Shown in pieces: positions 14,785-23,241 of a stretch of 64,000 nucleotides of DNA. The position numbers and the translations under genes were made by a program. The notes under the pieces are model-generated. The model was given only the letters and a program-made list of their open reading frames with translations, did no database searches and was not told the DNA's origin. Positions within the stretch are counted from its first letter, which is position 1. The number at the start of each line of letters is the position of its first letter. The DNA comes from Cytospora piceicola (Eukaryota > Ascomycota > Sordariomycetes > Diaporthales > Cytosporaceae), in assembly GCA_023375675.1 (NCBI GenBank), contig JALQBC010000014.1, positions 124,001 through 188,000 on the forward strand, in the 5' to 3' direction.

Positions 14785-14900
14785 TTTAAATATACTCTAA
14801 AAATATATATTATACCCGGGATACACTCTAAAAATATGTATTATACTCGAAAATACACTCTAAAAACATATATCAGACTCGAGATACACTCCAGAAACAG
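14785..14900. repeat. Tandem array, ~31 bp unit, 4 copies
   Basis: ATACACTCTAAAAATATGT-like units start at about 14,792, 14,821, 14,853 and 14,884. The last copy (ATACACTCCAGAAACAGTGT) shows unmutated CA and TG dinucleotides where the earlier copies have TA, so the decay fades from left to right across this array. It marks the end of the RIP block. Confidence 0.75.
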
Positions 14901-15360
14901 TGTCTCAGGAGTTAAGACCTGCCGAAAATGGAGAAAATTTACTCTCGCTTAACAGGGACATGCCGCACGCCGTTTCTCGGCCACGAGCATAGAATGCTTG
15001 CCTACCGCCTTTCGAATGTGCTTGTTATAGATAGACCTTATGATACAGTGACTAGATCCTTCTACGGTCGTCTCTGTCGACCGCAGATGCCACGAGTTGT
15101 TGGTTTCCGTGCTCAACCGCGCACGACTTGATATCTTCCCCGGATATGCTCTTCCACCCGAGCTTCATTCACATGGGAGAGGTCTTCTTGTTGGCGATGG
15201 CCAACCTCGAAGACTCTTCTCGACCACGATATGGTCCCCATGGGACTTTTTTGCAGGCTCCTGAATCGGAACGCAGCAAGACTCAACCAAAAAAAATATA
15301 CAACCATCCCCAGCAGCTTTCGCCCCACCCCACGCGCCCGGCTTCTTCAAGTTCCCAGCC

Positions 15361-15852
15361 CTAATAGGGCGATATCCGGGCCAGCACCAGACCACCAACC
15401 TCCTTCGCCAGCGCCTCCCTGACCTCCAATATGCCCTGGTCCGTGGCGACGAACATGCACTCGCCCATCTTGAGGCCGTCGACGTAGCCGCTCTCGAAGC
15501 CCCTGGCGACCCTCCGGAGGCCGGGCAGCTTGAGGTTGATGGGGCGGCTGGGCTTGCTGATGCTCGAGACGTTGCGCATGACGGGCTCGTTGCCGACGTA
15601 CTTGAGGCCGACCCAGAGGCGGCGGGTGGCGACGTTGAAGGAGGTGACGGGCTCGGGGACGTGCGTCAGGAGCTCCTCGGGGGCCGGGGGCTGGGGCCCG
15701 CCGCGCGTGACGCTCGAGACGAGGCCGGAGCGGTGCAGGGCGAGGCAGAAGAGGAGGTTGTACTTGGAGTTGGGGAGGGAGGTCAGGCCCAGCCGCGCGC
15801 GGGACGAGTTCTGCAGGTGGGCGCAGGCGTTTGTTATGTTTAGGATGCCCAT
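15361..15852 (-). CDS. MRPS8: Mitochondrial small-subunit ribosomal protein uS8m
   Basis: This single-exon gene of 163 aa encodes the mitochondrial form of ribosomal protein S8, which binds 12S/15S-type rRNA in the small subunit and is needed for its assembly. The frame extends 69 codons further upstream, but I chose the internal ATG that gives MGILNITNACAHLQN, because the fungal family starts with this short helix (conserved ACAHLQN) and the upstream part is low-complexity and basic-proline rich. Further family blocks are RLWVGLKY near the middle and, at the C-terminus, a segment ending in LARI. The family is usually 150-165 aa, so the length fits. It is the first gene to the right of the RIP block, about 460 bp from it, and looks intact. 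Confidence 0.9.
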   Translation of the reverse strand: MGILNITNACAHLQNSSRARLGLTSLPNSKYNLLFCLALHRSGLVSSVTRGGPQPPAPEELLTHVPEPVTSFNVATRRLWVGLKYVGNEPVMRNVSSISKPSRPINLKLPGLRRVARGFESGYVDGLKMGECMFVATDQGILEVREALAKEVGGLVLARISPY

Positions 15853-17012
15853 CTTGGTGGTTGTTTCGGGGCAAAAGGGTGGGGAGGTGTTGGAGGTAGA
15901 GGGACCCGTCGGTGGTAGTAGTTTCGTCGGGTTTAGGAGGAGGGAGCGCTCTTCTGGGTGAGAGGGACCCCTCTGGCGAGCTATGGATCTGTGTCGTGTC
16001 GTAGGCCGGCCTTCGCGTGATGGGCGCAGATGGAGAGGGATGGTCGCAACTGGTCGCAACTGGAGTCCGGGGCTGACGAGATATGTTAGGAACTCGACAT
16101 GCGGCGGGGTGTTTTTTGTTGTTCTTCTTCTTCTTCCTCCAGAGAGCAGGAGAGAGGGTTCTCACCTTCAAAGGGTCTCTTCCTCAAATGGTCCACAATG
16201 TTAGTATACTCCGTAGATCGCGGGTCATTTACATATCGCCAAAAGCCCAAGCTCTCAAAATTTCGGACGTTGCCAGCGGCAGTCTCTCTCGGGTGCACAG
16301 ACCAACGGCACCTAGGCCTGCTAGGTGACGGTAGCCTGGGTACCAGTAGCTGGGTAGGTGACGGTAGGTCAAGCAAATGAGGGGCAGCAGGGGGTCTGCA
16401 TCAGCATATGTACTTGGTAGGTGATTAATTAATCCTTGTATAACTTCTTTCCACACTCACTCACTACCTAACTCACACACCAAAACCCCACTCGCCCACC
16501 ATTGGCCAGGCCAACCGGCCAACCAGCCAACCCATCAAGCAATGCCACCTCCAAGAAGAGAACTGCTAAGCGCCGGGCGACCTCAACAGCCACCCAGTCT
16601 TGTGCATCCTGCAAATGTCGGTTCCGGGATTTGCCATGATTGCCAGAGCTGTAACGCACGTTGATTTGAAGATTAGAGTTGCACATGTCGGCTAGTGCTT
16701 TGCATCTTTCTGGTCCCGCTTCTGATCAGCACCCAAAGCAGCAGCAGATCCAAGCTGCCCAAAGTCACGTCCGGAGTGAAGTGTGATGCGTGAGTATTAA
16801 AAGTAGGTTGTCGTGAAGTCTCATCTTTTTTCCCCCTCTCTACTCAAACCCTTTTCTGGCGTGTGTCTCTCTCGTGACATTTCCTCTCATGCGCTGTCAT
16901 ATATCACTTCTTCATATTTGATCACTCCCCTCGAGTTGAGCAAGCAAGCAACTTGCCCTCTACTATTAATCATCCATCTCGAGCCCCAACTGAGCTCCTC
17001 TGTCGCGATACA
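15853..17012. other. Intergenic region between MRPS8 and the next gene
   Basis: This is a shared upstream region of about 1.2 kb between two divergently transcribed genes. It contains short direct repeats of a GGTGACGGTAG-like motif at 16,323-16,375, a run of TTC triplets at about 16,120-16,140 and a C/A-rich pyrimidine segment at 16,450-16,530. No gene could be supported here. Confidence 0.6.
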
Positions 17013-18581
17013 ATGGCTCTCCGGCCGGGCGAGGAGAACGTGGCTACGCTGTATGTATGAGGAGACTGGAGTCCATATTCCGGCTCTAGGTGAGAATGCT
17101 GTGCGCAGTGTCACTGACTGTGACCTCTAAAGGTTTGGCGACATCCATTATTACTACGGCCCGCCATCAGACAACCCTCCACACCACCGATTCGACAAGG
17201 GCTCATATGTCTATCTGTTTGAAAATGCGAATGATGGCAGGGCGCGCATAGAGGTCGCAAACCGTCCAGGCTCGGAGGAGCAAGATGCCTTTGACGGCTG
17301 TAAGAGAGCCCCTCAGTCCCTGGTCCCTGGTTCAAGGCATCGAGTTCAAGCTGACCCGACTGATTGTGCGCGTGAACAGTCCTGGATAGGGTCTTTGTCA
17401 GCTATACTTATAAACAACACTGTATGGTCAGCCTTGTGGTTGGGGATGTGGACAGCCATGAGGAATGGCATCTGCCGACCTACGACCCTCGAAACGAGAA
17501 CATATATCACTACAAACTTCACTCCCTCGACATTTACTTCTGGACCCAGCAGGATGCTCTGTCCTTCGTCAACGGCATCCGGCGCGTCCTCCCACCAAAC
17601 CAGGTCGACATCCAAGACGAACCGGCTCCGCCACCACCACAGGAGCGAAGACAGCATTCCCAATCGCAGATAAACCCCCTCGTTCAGCGGTTGGAAAATG
17701 TAGCATTATCCGAGTCCAAGCTGCCACCACCTCCCCCACAGACCAATGGCAACATCCCATCCTTCGCTCCCCCGCCCGTATCTGCCGTCGCCGGACACGA
17801 CGAAGACGCCAACTCCGCAACCTCCCCGGCCAGCTTCGCCCCAATGGCCTACAACCCCGCCGCTCCCGCCGCTCCAGAACAGATCGCCCACCGCGAGAAG
17901 ACCCCCCCACCCGAAGACGGCGACCTCCACCCCCTCCACGCGCGCCTTGTCCAAGACGCCGACACGCCCTTCTCGCCGGGGCTCGTGTCAGGCCTGCCGT
18001 CCGGCCTGAGCCCTCTGAGCCCAGGGGTGCCGCCACCGCAGTTCCTCCACATGCCGCCCGGCGCCCCGAACTTCCCCGCCCCGCCGGTCCAGAGCCCCGG
18101 GTTGCCACCGCACCAGGGTTTCGGGGGGGTCGCCCATCCCGGCATGACACGCGCGGTGACCATGCCCGTCCAGGGGTCGCCGGCATTGCAGAGCCCCTAC
18201 GGCTTCGGGCAGTTCCCAGCCAGCCCGGGCTTCTCGCCTCCTCCTCCTCACCAGCATCACCAGCAACCGATAGTCGGAGGGGTGCCCGGTGTGTCGCAGA
18301 GCGTACACACGCCCACGCCGCCGCCGCCGATGGCGAGTCCGGGCCTGCCGCCTCCCCCGCCTGGAGGGTTTTCCAACTACACGTATGCGACGCAGCAGGG
18401 CGGCGGCCACGGCCCGAACGAGTATGGTATCCACCAACAGGCGTACAGGCCGACCGAGGGGGAGCAGGCCACCAAGTACCAGCCCAAGAAGGAGGTCAGG
18501 GGCAAGCTGGAGGAGAATGCCGGCCGGATCGAGAGGGGTGTGAGCGGGATGTTGAGGAAGTTTGAGAAGAAGTTTGGGTAG
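17013..18581 (+). CDS. Conserved fungal protein of unknown function, proline-rich
   Basis: Three exons (17,013-17,050; 17,133-17,299; 17,380-18,581) join in frame to 468 aa. Introns have donors GTATGT and GTAAGA and acceptors AAAG and ACAG. I do not know a function. Residues 1 to about 125 look like one compact domain rich in aromatic residues (FGDIHYYYGPP, GSYVYLFENAN, YFWTQQDALSFVNGIRRVLPP). Residues about 130-410 are low-complexity, very rich in proline, with many PPP and PG stretches. The last ~35 residues are charged and helical (KGKLEENAGRIERG-type, ending KFEKKFG). The layout suggests a scaffold or adaptor, which is inference only. The proline-rich segment is GC-rich and gives long spurious frames on both strands. 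The start is the first ATG that keeps the domain whole. Confidence 0.8.
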
Positions 18582-19136
18582 GGGTTGCGGATGACAAGTT
18601 TGTGGCTCGTGTTGTGGCTATTTATATGGGAATTTCGAGGAAATGTTCTACTGACGCCACTCCTGTCTTGCCCCGTGGGGCCTCAAGATGCTCAAATTCT
18701 AAGATCAGGGAGCTGGTGTTTATGATATTGTATATACAGGCTTGGGTCTATCATTGCACCAGACAAATCTAATATACAAGTATATATTACGTCCAAGTTG
18801 TGTGTTTTGTAGCTTGTATGTAGACGCTATCGATTTCACGCCGATGATTCGATCAGACTGTTTGGCTTCAAATTCTTGTGAAGTTCATAATGGTCATTAT
18901 TTTCTATCGCCTTGTTTCCTTTTGTGAACGTCCCTGTCGAACCCTCAGTCATCGATATGACCCCATTGTGCCATGGGAGTCGTTGGGTATCATCGCCGGT
19001 GCTTCAACCACTGGCCCGAGCCTCACCGTTCTGCAGGCAATAGCCTCTTGAAATACAACAAAAAAGAAATCCGTCCCGTCCTTCTCCGACACGTTCCAAG
19101 GCGCAAGCATCATCGCCATAACATAACATCCCACAG
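18582..19136. other. Intergenic, 3' side of two convergent genes
   Basis: About 550 bp between the stops of two genes facing each other. It is moderately AT-rich (18,740-18,930) and has no open frame with recognisable content. Polyadenylation signals for both genes presumably lie here. Confidence 0.5.
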
Positions 19137-19719
19137 CTATATCCGCAGATGACCAGGGAGATACTCGAGCGGTTCATCCCTGAGCGGCTTCCCTCCCGCA
19201 CCGGCCTTCCCCTCCGTCTCGCATCCCCGGTCGCCCTCCCCAGCCAGGAGAAGACAGCCGCTCCTCACGAGCCACACACTCCTCCGTCCCCCGTCGACGC
19301 TCGTGACCTCCTCGCCGCCCTCGTGGCCGCACCGCCTCGCCCGCGACCGCCTCCGCAGGCAGGAGCGCGCCGCGGCGCCGCAGAGGAACAGCAGCACCAG
19401 CGCCGAGGCTGCCAGCACGCACGAGGCGAGGAGGGCGCGGGGGAGCGAGGGGTGGCGGCCCAGGCGGCGGCCGAGACAGGTGAGGTTGCCCGAGAGGAGA
19501 TGCGGCGCCCTCATGTCCACGGTGTGGAAGGGGCTCTCGTAGTGGGGAGCATAGCCTGGCGGGACGGGGTCAGCAATGGACGGACGGACGGTGCTACGAG
19601 TGGAAGATCGGGTGGGAAGGGTCGGGCGGGGGATGGGGAAGCGCACCGGGTATGTGTGCTGGGCTTGCTGCTGCCGAGGGCAGATCGCCAAGCAGTGTCT
19701 TTTGTGCCGTTGGAGCCAT
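19137..19719 (-). CDS. Small predicted single-span membrane protein
   Basis: Two exons (19,719-19,647 and 19,555-19,137) join in frame to 163 aa. The intron is 91 bp, with a GTGCGC donor, a TGCTGAC branch site and a GCCAG acceptor. The first exon reads MAPTAQKTLLGDLPSAAASP and joins to IPGYAPHYESPFHTVDMRAP. A strongly hydrophobic stretch (ALLASCVLAASALVLLFLCG) at about residues 65-85 is followed by an Arg-rich segment, which suggests a single span with a cytosolic basic side. I do not recognise the family. The C-terminal half is low in complexity and could be shortened by an intron I did not see, so the stop is less certain than the start and the splice. Confidence 0.5.
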
Positions 19720-20820
19720 GGATGAGAGGTGCGTTGAGCTGAGGTTTAGGTTGGACGTTGCACGGCGGTGGTGGGAAGTCGCGTTTATTCTGTTTGGAAT
19801 CTGCTGGCCCCCCAGATTGTTGAAATTACTATGTAACTCTCCTAGCCCATGGCGTACTGAACACTTAAGGGTTTGGAGCTTGAAATAGATGTGTCGAAGC
19901 GTCGAGGATATCAATTGTAGTGTAAGTATAAAGAGTAAAAACCCCACTGAACAAGGTTGTGCGGGCAGAAGACCGGATGGGGCGGGACGTCATGGATAAT
20001 AAACGAGTTTCTAGAATTCCAGATGTTCTAAGCTTAGTTCAACGTTCCCTCCCCAGAATGCAACCCCAGATGCTCATATGTCAGCGGTCAAAGGTGTGTG
20101 GTAAGCTCAGCTGGCATGGAATGGAGTTGGGATTAGAGGCGGGGTAGACTCCCTTGTGTACGGATCCGTACTTGGGGAGTGTTTAGTACCTAAGTACGGA
20201 TGCAGACGGGATTACACAGTACTTGGGGCCCTCTCCGTTTGGCCCTTCTTTTCCACATAGCAAAGTGTTCAGATGACTCGGTGGCGCTTTCCGAAGGCAT
20301 CTAGATCGGAGAGGACTGTCGGCATCTTCTAAGCAGCTGACTTGCGAGACCTTGGGAAGGACATATGCAGTCAGCCCTGCGAGTTTGCCTGTGGTGCCAT
20401 CGTGTGTCTCGGTGGTGTGTCTCGGTGGTGTGTCTTGGTGGCCCTGCAGCAAGCAAGAGTGAGCGAGGATCCTCAGATAGGAACAGGGAAACCTTGGAAG
20501 GGGTGCATCATGCGACCAATCACTTGCTTACCTGACACGTTACTGCCGTCCTCCTCTAATAATTCCAATACTCGACCGGACTCTTGAAAAGGTCTAGAGC
20601 TGCTGTCGAGTCGAGTCGAATCGAATCGGGTCTTGACTCGAGCCTCGCTCGGCAGGACTGGGTTCGACCCCGCCCATCCAAGCCAGTTGGCTTGGGCTTG
20701 TGGTGCCTGGCCGAAGCTGGAAGAGCCAATTGCAGATGGTACAGATGATGCAGATGATGCGGATAACGCAGAGTCCGGTGTTGATGGCGTTCGAGAGCTG
20801 CGCCATTCTCGGATGCAACC
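19720..20820. other. Intergenic region
   Basis: About 1.1 kb with no supportable gene. It contains three tandem copies of a 14 bp GTGTGTCTCGGTG-type motif at 20,402-20,440, and a short GTCGA/ATCGA pentanucleotide run at about 20,600-20,630. A palindromic TACGGATCCGTA occurs at about 20,159-20,170. Confidence 0.5.
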
Positions 20821-21660
20821 TCACCAGCTCAGCGCATCACTCGCAGCCTTGGCATCAGGCTGACTCTGCACCAGAGGCTTGACATTCATCCTCGCCACAG
20901 CCTCGGCGCCCTCCTCCTCCTCCTCCCGGCGCTCCAGCAGAGGCAGCTTCTCCTGCAGCCCCCACCTCCGCATCTCACCCTCAACCACGGCCGTCCACTT
21001 CCTCACAGCCGGATGCGCCTCCGCGACATGCGAGAACAAGACCTCCGAGTCCCCCTCCTCCCCCTCGCCCTCCCCGCCGTCCCGAGGCCCGACCTCATAC
21101 TTCCACGTCCCGTCCGGGTGCCAGTACTCCTCGCTGAACACAGACCGCACGCCCAGCTCCGCCCTCGCGTCCGCCAGTAGCTTGCCCGCCGCCGCCGCCG
21201 CCGCCGCCGCGGCAGAGGGGGAGGAGGGGGAGGGGGAAGAGGCGGCCGCGATGCCCTCGAGCACGCCCACGAGGTGGCCGGCCCTGAGGCCGATGGTGGC
21301 GCCCAGCCCGAAGCCCTCGTCGAAGCCGGCCTGCACGCTCGACGCCTTGGACACGGTGATGCCGTCGCGGTAGCCGGCCGTCGTGTGCTCCCGGCGCAGG
21401 CGGCGGATGTCCGAGGGGTGGTCGCGGGGCCCCAACGCGTCGCCCCGGGGCACCGTGTGGACCTGCGGCGGGCCGTGGCCGCCGCCTTCGTGCTCGTCCT
21501 CCCCCTCGAGGAAGGGCGGGTCCTCGCCGTCGGAGCCGAAGACGTCGTCCAGCGGGTCCACCCGCGGGGCGGTCGCGTCCTGGGTTGGCTCGGGCGAGCC
21601 CATGGTTACGGCCGAGATGTAGTGGTCTGCGTCCGCGGGCTCTGTTTGTCTAAGGAGCAT
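20821..21660 (-). CDS. YAE1: Yae1-like adaptor for Fe-S delivery to Rli1
   Basis: Single-exon gene, 279 aa. The Yae1 family, with Lto1, links the ABC protein Rli1/ABCE1 to the cytosolic iron-sulfur assembly targeting complex. The diagnostic feature is the deca-GX3 motif at residues about 96-136, where glycine recurs every fourth residue (GYRDG, then [17 protein letters not shown], then VGVLEG), preceded by the usual [15 protein letters not shown] lead-in. A second conserved block near residue 180 reads [16 protein letters not shown]. Between the two lies a serine-proline-alanine insert encoded partly by a GCC run (poly-Ala). The N-terminal ~90 residues are acidic and low-complexity. I used the first ATG ([10 protein letters not shown]); MGSPEP at residue 20 is a possible alternative. 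Confidence 0.9.
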   Translation of the reverse strand: MLLRQTEPADADHYISAVTMGSPEPTQDATAPRVDPLDDVFGSDGEDPPFLEGEDEHEGGGHGPPQVHTVPRGDALGPRDHPSDIRRLRREHTTAGYRDGITVSKASSVQAGFDEGFGLGATIGLRAGHLVGVLEGIAAASSPSPSSPSAAAAAAAAAGKLLADARAELGVRSVFSEEYWHPDGTWKYEVGPRDGGEGEGEEGDSEVLFSHVAEAHPAVRKWTAVVEGEMRRWGLQEKLPLLERREEEEEGAEAVARMNVKPLVQSQPDAKAASDALSW

Positions 21661-23241
21661 GCTTGCTTGGTTTTTATTTTTGTTTGATTTTTTTTGATGC
21701 TTCCTGAGAAGTAGATGAAGTCTCTTGTCTCAGTTCCACGTTCAGTGAGTCTCCCTTTGTAATGAAGTCGGCGTTGCGGGCTGATGAGTTGCAAAGGATG
21801 AAAAAAATCAGGAATGAGTTGCAAGCGTTGATTGATCAGCCGCTGGGAAAATCATCGTCAAGGCTCAATCGTGACCTACCTAGGTACTTACGTAAACATG
21901 GCCTTTCCCTTCACCTGAACAAACCAAATATTTTGGAGTCTTTCATTTCGCAGAGTTTATTGCGGTCTGACAAGGGCTTTCTTTAAGCATGCTTCATAAT
22001 TCTATTGTCTGTTTTACTTCTGTACCGTTCAGAAGTACACATGTTGTGCCCTCTCAACGTGGGACTCCTGCAGACCCCCTTCATTGCAGTCTCCTTGCCG
22101 TCTTCCTCGGAATCACCACTTTTACTAAACTACTCTGTGTATGGCCAGACATACGGAACAATAGTATTCCTTGCCAAGGTAATTTGCTGAGAGGCATTCA
22201 CACTCAAGTCACTGTCGTGAAACTGTCATAAATTATTACCTCTGCTGCTTGGGTCATAGTCGGGAAAGTAAACGCGGCTGATGGCAGCCCACGTATGCCT
22301 GCAGGTGTCCTCTCCGTCCTTGATCAAGTCTATCGTTATTAGTCCTCCTCCCTAAAACATACGCCGGCTTACAATGCTCTTCCTCAGGAATACCCAACAT
22401 CTGTTCATGCTGTATACCAACTATCCGCGGAGTAAGAGGGACATACCCAAACAGGGGTAGTCACTGTGAGCCGGACCACGAGTGGCTTGAATCAGACCCC
22501 GGGGGCTGTAGAATCCGTGAGCTCGTTTCATTCGTCGGAACATATGAGACCAAACCCTCAATGGTATTTTATGCCGACTGGTGCATCCGATTTGCCGAGA
22601 AAATGCGGTCAGCCTGCACGACTTTTCCCGCCCTTCTTTGCTCCTCTGGGAAGCGTGTTAACGGGGTCGACTCGGCCGCTTTCGATCTAGATCTATAACC
22701 TACCTGGTTTTGCGGAGCGATCGACATTGTAAGTAAGTATTCACAATATCAAATGACCCTGCCGCGTGGCATTCGCAACATTGGCTTCCTTGTTTTTCTT
22801 TGGTCTCATAAACGTTTTGGTGCCAGGCACCAGGGTGTTCAAGCGACGAGAACTCATGGGGGACTGCTCTCATTGAAATCCCAGGAGCATCCTCACAGGG
22901 ACCAAGTAGGCGGTAGCCAGTGTCGAGTGACTCTATGATAGCCCCCAAGGAGGCAGCCCCTGCGGTCCCGATAGCTTGCTCATGCATGAGGCCGGAGGGA
23001 ATACAGAATGAACGCGAAGAAAGCAGAAGAAAAGACCGAGTATGAGAAGAGGAGGAATGATGATGAAGAAAAAGGCCCGGCAGCTTGCATCTGCACTCGA
23101 ATTTTGACTAACATGAAGCGGCGCATCAGAAAGATACAGGCAAATGCTTGTGTGTGTATGTTCCAGCGTTTAGAGTCCTGCCCAGGCGTCTTTTTGCGAC
23201 GAAAGCTAGTTTCCCTGCACAATCCGCTCTGAAACCCCACA
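21661..23241. other. Intergenic region
   Basis: About 1.6 kb between divergent YAE1 and the Zn2Cys6 regulator. The longest open stretches are short, in conflicting frames and without recognisable content. The segment 22,980-23,241 probably carries the regulator's 5' leader. No RNA gene was seen. Confidence 0.5.

Larger units (their letters stand above)
1..14900. repeat. RIP-mutated AT-rich transposon/repeat block
   Basis: The whole stretch is rich in TA and nearly devoid of CpA and TpG, while CpG, CC and GG are still common. That is the pattern left by repeat-induced point mutation, which turns CpA into TpA on both strands. Stop codons (mostly TAA and TAG) occur every few codons in all frames and no credible gene remains; the only longer open frame, near 8,519-8,800 on the minus strand, is low-complexity chance sequence. 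The block presumably comes from one or more repeated mobile elements, but no long terminal repeats, target duplications or enzyme motifs could be identified with confidence. Composition changes abruptly at about 14,900. The left end is cut by the window. Confidence 0.88.

Noticed and set aside
1..14900. CRISPR-like array or prokaryotic origin for the tandem repeats
   Set aside because: The units are contiguous without unique spacers, and the surrounding genes and introns are clearly fungal.
15347..16171. Long minus-strand frame of 274 codons over MRPS8
   Set aside because: It overlaps the true ribosomal protein frame in another phase and is Arg/Pro-rich, as expected from a GC-rich shadow.
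17465..18565. Second plus-strand frame of 366 codons within the proline-rich gene
   Set aside because: It is an Arg/Pro/Ala-rich shadow of the GC-rich proline tail; the true frame joins cleanly to the upstream exons.
20645..20690. B-box-like GGGTTCGACCCCG suggesting a tRNA
   Set aside because: No matching acceptor stem, D arm or anticodon arm could be folded upstream.
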